Shown: positions 33,090-42,561, counted from the stretch's first letter. The stretch is 61,652 nt of DNA from Actinokineospora spheciospongiae (GCF_000564855.1 NZ_AYXG01000231.1:1-61652), one strand, 5' to 3'. Program-made: numbers and translations. Notes: a model not told the origin generated them from the letters alone.

Positions 33090-36000
33090 GTGCGCGACGA
33101 GGAGCGACTGACCAACCGCGTGGACGGCGTCATCCACGGAAACTCCTTGCAAGCAGGCACAATCCACGGCGACGTGCACCTGCACGCGCGCGAGGCCGCT
33201 CCGCCGCCGCCCGAGGTGGCCGGAGCAGTGGAGAACTGGGCCGACCTACCGGAGCCACCGGCCGGCATCCGCTCGCTGCTCCGCGCGCAAGCACCGGAGG
33301 CGCAGGACTTCCCGTACCGCCTGCGCGGCGCACGGCGCCCGTCGCTGGCCGAGGTGTACGTGCGGCAGGACCTCGGCACCGGCATCGAGGAACCGGTCGA
33401 CCAACCGCAGCCCGAACCGATCCTGGACGAGCGCGGCCAGGTCGTCGAGACGCACCGCGCCCCCGTCGCCAGGGTGGTCGTGCGCCCGCCGACGCGAACG
33501 GTGCGCGAAGCCCTCGACACCGCCGACCACGTGATCGTCACCGGCGGCCCCGGCCAGGGGAAGTCGACGCTGTCGCTGCGCCTGGCCGCCACGCTCACCA
33601 CCAGGTGGCGCAACCACCCCGCCGAGTCGGACGAGCCACTGACCGAGCCGGTCGTACCGCTGCGGCTCACCGCCCGCGAACTGGCGACCAGGCTGGGCTC
33701 CCCCTTCCCCGAGGCACTGGCCGAGACGGCGCGCGCCGAGTACGGCGCCCTGCTGGACACCTCGTTCGACGCCCGGCTGCTCCGCGACCGGGTGGCGGGT
33801 TGCCGCTGGCTGCTGCTGGTCGACGGCCTCGACGAGGTCGCCGACGGCACCGAGCGGGACCGGCTCGTCACCGTGCTCGCCACCTGGGGCGCGGACGTGG
33901 GATCTCCCTACCGGGTGGTGCTGACAACCCGCCCGATCGACGGCGCCACCCTCGCCCCCCTGCAACGCGCGGGCGCGGGCCGCTACGAACTGCAACCGTT
34001 CGACGAGGCGGCCCTCCGCCACTTCGCCGAGAACTGGTTCGGCGACGAGGAACGCGCAGGGCGCCTGCTGCGCCAACTGCGGGCCGCCCACCTCGACGAA
34101 CTGGTCCGGGTACCGCTGCTGGCCACGATCGCGGCAATCGTGTTCGAGCAGAACAGCGACCGCCCACTCCCGGACAACCGGTACCAGCTCTACGAGGCGT
34201 ACCTCAAGTTCCTGCGCTCAGCCCACCCGGAGCCCGAAGGACCGTTCACGGCGGCGTACGACCCGCTGCTCGAACACCTCGGACGCATCCGGCTGGAAAC
34301 CGACACCTCGCTCATCGCCGCCGCCCAGGACTGGGCGGAGCAACACCTCACCGGCCTGACCGGGGAGTGGCACGAGGAGCTGATCACCTACCTCGCCGCC
34401 GTCGGCCCACTGTCCCGCCGTGGCGACGACCTCCGCTTCCTGCACCACAGCTTCGCCGAACACCTGGCCGCCACCGCGAAGGCCCGCCTCCTCCCCGAGG
34501 AGTTCGACGCGGAGGACCCCGCTTTCGCCCACCTGCTGCACGGCGCCAACCCGCAGGAAGGCGGCAAGCACTCCCGTGCTGTCCTCCTGCACTACACCCG
34601 CCTGCACCCCGCTCAGGCCGACACGCTGATCACCTGGCTCCACCACGGCGACGGCACCCACAACCTCCTGGCAGCCCGCCTGCTCGCAACGCACGTCCCG
34701 GCGAGCGAGGACGTGGTCGACGCCTTCCTGGAGACAGTGGGCAAATGGGCGCTGACGACGCATTACCGAAGCAAAGACATCCTGTCCCAAGCGAGCCGCG
34801 CCGCCCACCACCCCGGTCTCGCCAACTGGCTCATCACCCTGGCGCATAACACGTCCGCACCCTGGGCCTCCAGGATCGAGGCTGCGGCGGCACTGGCCAC
34901 CCGCCTGCGCGGAGCGGGGTGCAAGGCCGCGACGAGCCTCCTACGCACGGTCGTCGAAGATGCGTCGATCACCCTCTCCGACCGGCTCGCGGCCGCAGAA
35001 GCGCTGTCCGACTGCGGCAGCGCAGAACGCCACATGGTCAAGACTGCCTTGCGTTCGATTCTCGCAGAAAAATTCCTTTCGGGAGAGCACTGCCGGATGG
35101 CAGCGGTTCTACTGGCGACCTTCGCCGACCGAGAGCGCACCTACGCGATCGAATGCCTGGTGAAGGTCATGGCTGACCCGTGGTCCGCCGATGCGGACGC
35201 TGTGGCGGCGGCCACGGGCTTGACGGAGATCAGCGTTGACCACCACCCCCAGTGCGCCGAAGTCTTCAGCGATGTCCTGTCTCGACCGACGTCGCCATCC
35301 GTGCTGCAAAGAGCCGCCATTTTCGGCATGGCTTCCCTGGGTGGCGATTATGTGAGCAAAGCGGCAGATGCGCTCACCCGGCTTGCTCGAGATTCGCGAA
35401 TTCGACTTTCAGAGCGAGGACACGCGGGACAACTTGTCGCCCAGTTGGGCCCGCAGCACCGCCCCATCGCCACGCATCTCCTACACGAGTTGACCGAGGA
35501 GTCGGCGTACGGACCCGACCAGCGTGGATTTTTGGGATCAATTCTGGCTGGCCACGGCCTCATGCAACTAGGATTGGAGTTGCTGCGATCGGCTATCAAG
35601 GACCGGACTTCGGGAACAAACGACCATTTTTGGGCTGTCCGCTGGCTGGCCGACCTGGGTCCGGAGTACCGCGATGAGGCTGCTCAAGCATTAACCCGAC
35701 TGGCCGCAAATCCCACCATCTTGTCGTTCGAGCGAACGCGCGCCCTCGGGCGACTCGCGAACCTGGGCGAGCCTTATAAATCACCCGCGGTCGCCGAGCT
35801 TCGTACCATGCTCCAAGATCCAGCAGCAACCGCTGCCTCACAGGTGCTGGCAGCCAGCGAACTAGTTCTACTGGACCCGAGATTCCACCCGGCCGTTCTG
35901 AAGCATATCCAAACGATCATCAAACATTCGACAGATCCAGATGCACAGATGAACGCTCTGCGGTTGACGCGAGAGTTGAACTGCGAAAATGAATTATCAG

Positions 36001-38351
36001 TCGCAGAAGCGATGAGGAAACTGTGCAAACCATCCGGAATATCAGCTTGGGAAATGCACCGCGATCACTTCTACATTTATTCGGACAGCGATGTGGATGT
36101 ACTGCCCGGCCAGGAGATTCTGGCCATTGCCCAAGATTTACGAGTGGCAGGAGCAATCCGCTTCGGCGCAACAATTAGCTTAGGAAATTATGGAAGGAAG
36201 TTTCGCCCCGCCGCTCTTGGCAGAGCCGTCGCACTATTGAACGATCCCACGATCATCCCTAGGTTGATCGAAGGTATCGCAACCAATTTTTACGAGTTCG
36301 GCCCCACTGCGCGCAGCCTTCTGCTTCACGCATTGCGAGACAGGCTCCACGAGTCAGAATTGAATGACAAAATGCTTTGCGGGGTTGCTCGCGCGATCGA
36401 TCGCGTGGATCGGTCCCTGATCCCCGATGCAGTCGGCATGTTGCGAACTCGACTGGCGAGCAAGTCAAGTTCGACTCTCCGATGGGAGTTGGGCCGAACC
36501 TTGGCCAAACTGGCTCCTGACTGCGCCCCAGGGGTCGTGAACCTAATATTAGATGACGAAACGAGCACAAGACGGCAGTGGGAATTGCTGCTGACCGATT
36601 CGCCAGCATCGACTACCCTTTTGATCAACCGACTTCGCAAGCTGGTACGGGATCGAGACAAATCGCGTACTCAGCGCGAAGGAGCGGCAGCGCTCGTCGC
36701 ACAGTTGGATGAGAACTCACGACCGTTGGCCGTAGCCGAATTGCGTTCGCAAGTCGACGACAGCAATCTGGACTTGCAGTGGCGGATCGATGCGTCCTGC
36801 GAGTTGGCGATGACTGTTGATGAGGAAGTCGACAGCAGTGTGACCTTTCATCGAGCTGTTTTCAGGGATCAGTCACAATCGATCCGCGACCGCTGCAAAG
36901 CCGGTAACAAGCTTGTCTGCCTGGATTCGTCCTTGGCTGGCGCGGTTCTCCGATCCATGCGTTCATGGTGCGAGGAGGGCCCGGTCACCGATCGCCACGC
37001 TGCCTTTGAATGGTTGATTTCGAAATCCACCCGTTCCCGCGAGGTCGAACAGTTGGCTGCCAACCTGGCGCGCGAGCCCAGCGCCGGGCCGCCCATCCTC
37101 GGCTCTCTGCTCGAATGGCTGAGCGCTGCTGATCGAGACGTGGTCGAGCGGCGGTTGCTCGCGGACCGGTGCGCGACACCGGCCGAACGAGTCACCGGCC
37201 AGAGCAGGTGGGAGCGCGTGGATCTCGCTGACGAGGCCGAAGCCGTCCTGCGGGAGGTCCTCGATGGGGAGGAAACCTCCCCATCGCAACGCGTCGAGGC
37301 CGCTATGGCTCTGGTTGAGCTGTCGCCCGCCAACACCGCCGAAGCCGTGGCTCGACTGAAGTCGTCGCTTGCCGATCCGAAGGTTGAGTACCAAGCGCAT
37401 CGAGAGTTGGCGAAGCTGGATGCCACGATGCACGACACGTTCGTCGCCAGGGCGCGAGCCGTGCTCGCCGACGAGAACGAAGTCTGGGCTTCCCGGCGCC
37501 GGGCAGCGGGCTTGATCCTCGACTTGGTCCGCGGCCTGTCCGATGACCTGGCGAACTTCTTCCGGGAGGTCGCGGCCGACGACAGGCTGTCGGCGTCAGA
37601 CAAAATCGACGTGCTCTGGTCGCTGCGCACCCGCGATGGGCTCGACCCGGTCCGCCGGGTCAGGGACGACCATCGGGAACACGTCGCCGCCCGGTGGATA
37701 GCGGCGAACCAGTTGCGCGATTACGCGGAGGAGGATCGGGAGGCGGGGGCGCGGGTGCTTGACGCCATTGCCACCGATACGGGCAATCGACCCACTCTGC
37801 GCTGGCGGGCCGCCGGCGACCTTATGGTGTTCGGTGAACGGGGGCGCGAGTTGGGGGCGGTCGCTCTGTCCGCACTCGTCCACGACGAGGGGATGCCATC
37901 CTCCGTGCGTTCCGGCGCCGCACTTCAACTGGGCGTCTCCCGGCCGGACTTGCGCTGGGAGATGCTTTCCATCCTCCGTGGACTTCTGACGACCGACCAA
38001 CCGCCCGCACGCATCCAGGCCTGGGAGGCGATCGGGCGGTTCCAGGCCGCCGAGGCCGCGCTGGGGTTGCGTGGGATGGCCCGCGACCACGCGCTCTCAC
38101 CCGGTGTCCGGCTGCGCGCCGCCTTGGCCATGATCACGTACAACCGGGACTTCCGGGAGACCGCAGCCGTCGTCGCGCGGGAGGTCGCGCACGATCCGGA
38201 CTGTCCGCTGCACATCCGGTTCAAGGCTGCGCGGGCCGTGGCGCGGCTGAGTGACCTCTGCCTCGGTGAGGCCCGGGCTCTGCTGCGTGAGTTGAACGCC
38301 CAGTGGCCGCCGGCAGGCAGCGCCCTACAGCCACCCCTCAACTTGAGCTGA
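33090..38351 (+). CDS. NACHT NTPase with HEAT repeats and N-terminal RHIM-like motif
   Basis: 1753 aa. Residues 11-27 read VDGVIHGNSLQAGTIHG, followed by DVHLH, a hydrophobic G-rich motif of the RHIM/bacterial amyloid-signalling type (G-N-x-x-Q-x-G pattern). Residues about 145-320 are a NACHT domain: Walker A VTGGPGQGKS (near 152-160), Walker B LLLVDGLDEV (about 240-249). A helical segment (FLHHSFAEHLAA) follows, then from about 560 to 1740 a long array of HEAT/ARM-like helices. This is the architecture of bacterial NLR-like defence or cell-death sensors. GTG 33090 follows CGGAGGGGG. No effector gene with a matching motif is visible beside it. Nucleotides 34750-36900 are lower in GC than the rest. 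Confidence 0.85.
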   Translation: MRDEERLTNRVDGVIHGNSLQAGTIHGDVHLHAREAAPPPPEVAGAVENWADLPEPPAGIRSLLRAQAPEAQDFPYRLRGARRPSLAEVYVRQDLGTGIEEPVDQPQPEPILDERGQVVETHRAPVARVVVRPPTRTVREALDTADHVIVTGGPGQGKSTLSLRLAATLTTRWRNHPAESDEPLTEPVVPLRLTARELATRLGSPFPEALAETARAEYGALLDTSFDARLLRDRVAGCRWLLLVDGLDEVADGTERDRLVTVLATWGADVGSPYRVVLTTRPIDGATLAPLQRAGAGRYELQPFDEAALRHFAENWFGDEERAGRLLRQLRAAHLDELVRVPLLATIAAIVFEQNSDRPLPDNRYQLYEAYLKFLRSAHPEPEGPFTAAYDPLLEHLGRIRLETDTSLIAAAQDWAEQHLTGLTGEWHEELITYLAAVGPLSRRGDDLRFLHHSFAEHLAATAKARLLPEEFDAEDPAFAHLLHGANPQEGGKHSRAVLLHYTRLHPAQADTLITWLHHGDGTHNLLAARLLATHVPASEDVVDAFLETVGKWALTTHYRSKDILSQASRAAHHPGLANWLITLAHNTSAPWASRIEAAAALATRLRGAGCKAATSLLRTVVEDASITLSDRLAAAEALSDCGSAERHMVKTALRSILAEKFLSGEHCRMAAVLLATFADRERTYAIECLVKVMADPWSADADAVAAATGLTEISVDHHPQCAEVFSDVLSRPTSPSVLQRAAIFGMASLGGDYVSKAADALTRLARDSRIRLSERGHAGQLVAQLGPQHRPIATHLLHELTEESAYGPDQRGFLGSILAGHGLMQLGLELLRSAIKDRTSGTNDHFWAVRWLADLGPEYRDEAAQALTRLAANPTILSFERTRALGRLANLGEPYKSPAVAELRTMLQDPAATAASQVLAASELVLLDPRFHPAVLKHIQTIIKHSTDPDAQMNALRLTRELNCENELSVAEAMRKLCKPSGISAWEMHRDHFYIYSDSDVDVLPGQEILAIAQDLRVAGAIRFGATISLGNYGRKFRPAALGRAVALLNDPTIIPRLIEGIATNFYEFGPTARSLLLHALRDRLHESELNDKMLCGVARAIDRVDRSLIPDAVGMLRTRLASKSSSTLRWELGRTLAKLAPDCAPGVVNLILDDETSTRRQWELLLTDSPASTTLLINRLRKLVRDRDKSRTQREGAAALVAQLDENSRPLAVAELRSQVDDSNLDLQWRIDASCELAMTVDEEVDSSVTFHRAVFRDQSQSIRDRCKAGNKLVCLDSSLAGAVLRSMRSWCEEGPVTDRHAAFEWLISKSTRSREVEQLAANLAREPSAGPPILGSLLEWLSAADRDVVERRLLADRCATPAERVTGQSRWERVDLADEAEAVLREVLDGEETSPSQRVEAAMALVELSPANTAEAVARLKSSLADPKVEYQAHRELAKLDATMHDTFVARARAVLADENEVWASRRRAAGLILDLVRGLSDDLANFFREVAADDRLSASDKIDVLWSLRTRDGLDPVRRVRDDHREHVAARWIAANQLRDYAEEDREAGARVLDAIATDTGNRPTLRWRAAGDLMVFGERGRELGAVALSALVHDEGMPSSVRSGAALQLGVSRPDLRWEMLSILRGLLTTDQPPARIQAWEAIGRFQAAEAALGLRGMARDHALSPGVRLRAALAMITYNRDFRETAAVVAREVAHDPDCPLHIRFKAARAVARLSDLCLGEARALLRELNAQWPPAGSALQPPLNLS

Positions 38352-38471
38352 CACGAAACCCACACGCGGTCACCGGGTGCGGATGGACCGAGTCCCCCTG
38401 GACACTCACGGACACACCCGCTGGAGTCGCACACTTCTCATTCGTGGCTCTTCACAGACCATCGACGAGGC

Positions 38472-39116
38472 TCAGTCGTCGGTGGACGCCCCTGGTCCGG
38501 TCGTGGCGTATCGGGCGGTGGTGGTTCGGACGGCCTCGTCGACCACCTGGGCGGCGCGTTCGGCGCTCACCTCCCAGCCCGGCACCAGGAGTGTCGGCCA
38601 GAAGACGTAGTTGGCGATCATGCCCAGGAACTGGGTGGCCGCGAGGTCCACGTCCTCGACCCGCACCGTTCCCGCCTCGTGCTCGGCCAGCAGGTAGCCG
38701 CGCACGGACTCGAAGTAGGGCAGCTTCCCGTGCGAGAACTGCGCATTGGCGAGTTCGGGGAATCGCGGCAGCTCGGCGATGACGATTCGGAACAGGTCGG
38801 TCATCCGGGGGTGGCTCAACAGCTCGGCGTAGCGGCGACCGATGGTGCTGAGCCCGTTGACGATGTCGCCTGCCTGCGGGGGATCTCCTTCGTCAGCGGT
38901 TGACCAGGACTCGGTGACCATGGCGTCGAACAGGGCGGCCTTGGTCGGGAACTGCTTGAACAAGGTGGCCCGCGAAACGCCCGAGCGCTCTGCGATCCGC
39001 GCCAGCGACGTCCGGTCGTAGCCCAGCTCCAGGAACAGCGCGGTCGCGGCCGCCAGGATCAGCGCGCGCTTCTCCTGGGCGATGCGCTGGTGGTACGTCG
39101 TCACGACCCTGCTCAT
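38472..39116 (-). CDS. TetR family transcriptional regulator
   Basis: 214 aa. DNA-binding helix-turn-helix (KRALILAAATALFLELGYDRTSLARIAERSGVSRATLFKQFPTKAALFDAM), then a C-terminal ligand-binding domain (RFPELANAQF, EVEDVDLAATQFLGMI and similar). It lies divergent from an SDR gene with two palindromic sites between them, so it probably represses that gene and itself. The effector is unknown. ATG 39116 is used. Confidence 0.9.
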   Translation of the reverse strand: MSRVVTTYHQRIAQEKRALILAAATALFLELGYDRTSLARIAERSGVSRATLFKQFPTKAALFDAMVTESWSTADEGDPPQAGDIVNGLSTIGRRYAELLSHPRMTDLFRIVIAELPRFPELANAQFSHGKLPYFESVRGYLLAEHEAGTVRVEDVDLAATQFLGMIANYVFWPTLLVPGWEVSAERAAQVVDEAVRTTTARYATTGPGASTDD

Positions 39117-39130
39117 GAGGCGAGCATACG

Positions 39131-39200
39131 AGGTGAGTGGCTTGACTCGCCTCTGCCCTCGACCTAGTGTCGGGGATGGTGAGTCGACTGGCTCACCATC
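39131..39200 (+). promoter_or_regulatory. SDR promoter between two TetR-type operators
   Basis: Promoter TTGACT (39142-39147), 17-nt spacer, TAGTGT (39165-39170). Site 1: AGGTGAGT-N6-ACTCGCCT (39131-39152, 7 of 8 pairs) overlaps the -35. Site 2: GATGGTGAG-N8-CTCACCATC (39175-39200, 9 of 9 pairs) covers the start of transcription. Both share the GGTGAGT half-site. The layout, with one site over the -35 and one over the start, is that of a two-site repressor. Confidence 0.65.
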
Positions 39201-39258
39201 GACCGCCGTTCATCACCGATGACCCCGGTCATTCACCCGCACACCGGAGGAATACCTG

Positions 39259-40038
39259 ATGCACCGCTTCGACAACCAGACCGTGCTCGTGACCGGTGGG
39301 GCCGGTGGCCAGGGGTCGAGCCACGTGCGCGCCTTCCACGCGGAGGGGGCGAACGTGGTGATCGGTGGCATTGACGCCGAACGCGGCGCCGCTCTCGCCG
39401 ATGAGCTCGGGACCCGCGCTCGCTTCACCCACCTCGATGTCACCGAGGAGAGCTCGTGGTCCGCCGCTGTGCTGGCCACCGAGAGCGCCTTCGGCGCCCT
39501 GAACGTGCTCGTCAACAACGCGGGCGTGCAGAACCCGCCCGCGACGATCGAAAACACGGATCAGGCCACGTGGTCGCGCATCCTCGACGTCAACCTCACC
39601 GGGACCTTCCTCGGCATCAAGGCCGCCGCCCCCGCTCTGCGCCGCGCGGCAGGGGGAACCATCGTCAATATCGCCTCGACCATGGGCCTGGGCGGCACGG
39701 CCCACTACGCGCCGTACGTCGCAGGCAAGTGGGCCGTGCGAGGCCTCACGCGAACGGCAGCGCTCGAACTCGGCCGGGACCACATCCGCGTGAACACCAT
39801 CCACCCCGGCGTGATCGCGACCTCCTTCATCCACGAACCAGCAGCGGGTGCCACCGCGGCAATCGCCGATTCCTACTCACCCGAGCCGTTCGCCATCCCC
39901 CGACTCGGAGAACCGGTCGACGTCACCCGGCTGCTCCTGTTCCTCACGTCATCGGACGCGTCGTTCATCACGGGGTCGGAGTACGTCATCGACGGCGGAC
40001 TCCTCCTCGGCCCCGCCCTCCAGGCCGCGACCGCATGA
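39259..40038 (+). CDS. Short-chain dehydrogenase/reductase (SDR)
   Basis: 259 aa. Cofactor motif TGGAGGQG (Gly-rich TGxxxGxG), NNAG after the fourth strand (VLVNNAGVQN), and catalytic STMGLGGTAHYAPYVAGKW containing S, Y and K (YxxxK at YVAGK). It is a classical NAD(P)-dependent SDR, 3-alpha/20-beta-hydroxysteroid dehydrogenase-like. It ends GGLLLGP, a usual C-terminal motif. Divergent from the TetR gene, and under its control in my view. ATG 39259 follows a GGAGGAATACC ribosome site. Confidence 0.93.
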   Translation: MHRFDNQTVLVTGGAGGQGSSHVRAFHAEGANVVIGGIDAERGAALADELGTRARFTHLDVTEESSWSAAVLATESAFGALNVLVNNAGVQNPPATIENTDQATWSRILDVNLTGTFLGIKAAAPALRRAAGGTIVNIASTMGLGGTAHYAPYVAGKWAVRGLTRTAALELGRDHIRVNTIHPGVIATSFIHEPAAGATAAIADSYSPEPFAIPRLGEPVDVTRLLLFLTSSDASFITGSEYVIDGGLLLGPALQAATA

Positions 40039-40187
40039 GCACTCCAGGCGCGACCGGGTCGAACGACTCCGCAGGGGATGCGTCTTCGTCCCACCTGCCC
40101 AACCGCATCCGACGAGCCATCGAGATCTTCTTCCACCGAGCACCATCCGGCCGACTCGGCTCGAAGGATGGGCTGGCAGTCGGCTGA
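40035..40187 (+). CDS. Possible 50-aa ORF overlapping SDR stop (doubtful)
   Basis: ATG 40035 overlaps the SDR stop (ATGA) and the frame is open to 40187. The product, starting MSTPGATGSNDS and with an FFHR segment, matches no family and overlaps the next gene start. Recorded because of the coupling geometry only; it may be chance. Confidence 0.2.
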   Translation: MSTPGATGSNDSAGDASSSHLPNRIRRAIEIFFHRAPSGRLGSKDGLAVG

Positions 40188-41232
40188 CAGGTTGGGGCGG
40201 GTGCTGACCTCCCCGCTGTTGCCCGACGACTACTTCGCCCTGCTGCGGCCACGCTGGTCCGCCCGCGAGACCACCGGCACGGTGGTGCGGCTGCGGCGCC
40301 GGCGCGGGGACGCGGTGACCGTGGTCATCCAGCCCGACTTCGCCTGGCCGGGGCACGTGCCGGGGCAGTACCTGCGGATCGGGTTGGAGATCGACGGCAT
40401 CCGGCACTGGCGGGCGTACACGATCACCTCCGACCCGGACCACCCCGGTGGGGTCGTCTCGATCACCGTCAAGCGCACCGAGGGTGGGCGGATGTCGCCG
40501 GTGTTCGCCGGGCAGGTGCAGCCGGGGCGGCGGGTGTTCCTCGGGGAGGTGGAGGGTGAGTTCACGCTGCCGGAACCGTTGCCGGGCAAGGTGTTGTTCC
40601 TGTCGGCGGGCAGTGGGGTGACTCCGATCATGAGCATGGTGCGGGAGTTGCAGCGGCGGGACGCCCTCGACGACGTGGTGCACGTGCACAGCGCCCGGAC
40701 CGAGAACGACATGATCTTCGGGACCATGTTGCGCCGCACCGCCGAGCGGGCGCCGGGTTACCGGCTGGTCGAGGTGCACACCGCCGAGGTGCCCCGGTTC
40801 TCCCCCGACGACCTCGACCGGCACTGCCCGGACTGGCGGGAGCGGCAGGCGTTCCTGTCCGGGCCCCGGGCGATGATCGACGCCGTGGTGGCGCGGTTCG
40901 ACGCCGAGGGGCTGGCTGAGCGGTTGCACGTGGAGCGGTTCCAGCCGGTCATCGGGATCGGCGGTGGGGACGGGGCGGGCGGCCGGGTGCGGTTCCGGGT
41001 GTCCGACGCCGAGGCCGCGTGCGGGACGGGGGTGTCCATCCTGGTCGGTGGCGAGCGGGCGGGCGTGAAGCTGCCCTTCGGCTGCCGGATGGGCATCTGC
41101 CGCACCTGCGTCGGCAGGCTGCGTGACGGCGCCGTACGCGACCTGCGCACCGGGGCGGTGGAGACCGCCGACGGTCAGATGGTGCGCACCTGCATCAGCG
41201 CCCCCGAGGGCGACGTCGAAATCGACCTGTAG
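40168..41232 (+). CDS. Ferredoxin reductase-like protein with 2Fe-2S domain
   Basis: 354 aa. FAD-binding RAYTIT (RxYT), NAD-binding GSGVTPIMSM, and a C-terminal plant-type ferredoxin domain with cysteines in FGCRMGICRTC (C-X4-C-X2-C) and a fourth in VRTCIS. This is the Rv3230c/DesA3-partner type, which supplies electrons to an acyl desaturase. ATG 40168 is preceded by AAGG. The next gene, 22 nt away, is the broken desaturase, so its natural partner is lost. Confidence 0.9.
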   Translation: MGWQSADRLGRVLTSPLLPDDYFALLRPRWSARETTGTVVRLRRRRGDAVTVVIQPDFAWPGHVPGQYLRIGLEIDGIRHWRAYTITSDPDHPGGVVSITVKRTEGGRMSPVFAGQVQPGRRVFLGEVEGEFTLPEPLPGKVLFLSAGSGVTPIMSMVRELQRRDALDDVVHVHSARTENDMIFGTMLRRTAERAPGYRLVEVHTAEVPRFSPDDLDRHCPDWRERQAFLSGPRAMIDAVVARFDAEGLAERLHVERFQPVIGIGGGDGAGGRVRFRVSDAEAACGTGVSILVGGERAGVKLPFGCRMGICRTCVGRLRDGAVRDLRTGAVETADGQMVRTCISAPEGDVEIDL

Positions 41233-41254
41233 GACCGAGCGGAGAGGAGACGGG

Positions 41255-42113
41255 ATGCCCGCACGACCGGCGACCCCGTACGACCCGGCGAACCCCCTGT
41301 ACGCGTTGGGCGAGGAGCAACTGGCGGGCATCGCCCGCGAGTTCGACGCGCTGCACGACGAGGTGTTCGGCGACCTCGGCGAGGTGGACGCCCGCTACAT
41401 CCGCAACATGATCACCTTCCACCGGCGGTTGGCGCTGCTGTCCCGCGCGGTGCTGCTGTTCTCCCGGTACAAACCGGCCTGGGTGCTGGGGGCGGCCGGG
41501 CTCGGGGTCGCCAAGGTCCTGGAGAACATGGAGATCGGCCACAACGTCATGCACGGCCAGTGGGACTGGATGAACGACCCCACCATCCACTCGTCCACCT
41601 GGGACTGGGACACCGCCTCCCCGGCGGCGGCGTGGAAGCACTCGCACAACTACGTGCACCACACCTACACCAACGTCATCGGCAAGGACAACGACGTCGG
41701 TTACGAGATCATGCGGATCGACGCGCGGCAGCCGTGGAAGCCCGCCTACCTGCTGCAACCGTTCTACAACCTGCTGCTGACCGCCTTCTTCGAGTGGGGC
41801 GTTGCGGTGCACGACCTGGACTTCGAGAAGATCCGCACCGGTCGCAAGCCCAAGAAGCAGGTGTGGGACGAGGTCAAGGCGATCGGGGTGAAAGCCCGCC
41901 GCCAGGTCGTCAAGGACTACCTGGTGTACGCGGTACGGGCTGCCGTACAACACCGGGCCGCTGCGCAAGCAGTGGGGTTCGGTGCAGCGCACGATCCTGC
42001 GGCTGGCATTCCCCGGCGGTGCCCCGCGGCCCAAGCCCGGCCCGTACGTGGAGCCGGAAGAGGTCAAGGCGGAGAAGCGGCGGCAGCGCGAGGCGGTGCC
42101 CGCGTTCCCGTGA
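41255..42113 (+). pseudogene. Fatty acid desaturase disrupted by internal deletion/frameshift
   Basis: ATG 41255 follows GGAGAGGAGACGGG. About 225 codons encode a membrane desaturase of the DesA3 type, with His boxes GHNVMHGQWDW and WKHSHNYVHHTYTN. Near 41930, after KDYLVY, the frame changes by +1. In the shifted frame the genuine C-terminus follows: RYGLPYNTGPLRKQWGSVQR, then PRPKPGPYVEPEE to a stop at 42111-42113. Around 100-130 residues are missing between these parts, including the third His box (xxEHHLFP-type). Enzyme activity should be lost. The short repeat gtacg lies on both sides of the junction. Confidence 0.8.
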
Positions 42114-42307
42114 ACCCGGCCCGATGTCCTGCGACCAGTGGAGGCGACCATCGCCTGCCGCGCCCATCCGGGCCGCGCCGGAGGTGGGAACGGGACGGCC
42201 CCGCGTTGCCCGTGGTCCGCGTGCCGGTGAACGGGGAACCCGTTGCCGCCGCCGGGCCGCCGGGCGCAGGGTTGGGGCGGACAGCTCCTTCCGGGAAGAG
42301 GTGCGTG

Positions 42308-42490
42308 ATGCGTTCCACGATCATGTGTTCGTTCGGCGTCGCAGTGCGATTCGCGGTGGTGGCCTTCGCTGCCGGGGTGCTGGTCGGGTCGGCGGCCGGA
42401 ACCGACGTCCCCGATCGCGCCCATGCCTGCGTCTCCGACAGCTCTCCGCGTTGCCCGGGGTCCCCCACCCCCGACGTCTGGACCTCCTGA
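42308..42490 (+). CDS. Small secreted peptide, 60 aa
   Basis: MRSTIMCSFGVAVRFAVVAFAAGVLVGSAAG is a signal peptide, followed by a 30-residue mature part ACVSDSSPRCPGSPTPDVWTS. Two Cys six residues apart could form a small loop. ATG 42308 follows GGAAGAGG; a terminator hairpin begins 26 nt after the stop. Unknown function. It reads in the same frame as the front part of the desaturase, but has its own ribosome site. Confidence 0.5.
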   Translation: MRSTIMCSFGVAVRFAVVAFAAGVLVGSAAGTDVPDRAHACVSDSSPRCPGSPTPDVWTS

Positions 42491-42516
42491 CCGTCGCGGG
42501 AGGCCGGTGAAGTGCT

Positions 42517-42559
42517 CGGCGCGTGCCCTCGCGGGGTGCTCCCGCGAGGGCACGCGCCG
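42517..42559. terminator. Bidirectional hairpin
   Basis: Perfect 19-bp stem: cggcgcgtgccctcgcggg (42517-42535) and cccgcgagggcacgcgccg (42541-42559), 5-nt loop. It separates the small secreted gene (+) from the ABC-F gene (-), whose stop is 2 nt away. Confidence 0.8.
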
Positions 42560-42561
42560 GT

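Noticed and set aside
38352..38471. Possible small genes or RNA between the NACHT-HEAT and TetR genes
   Set aside because: No frame with a ribosome site and no stable hairpin beyond what GC content predicts.
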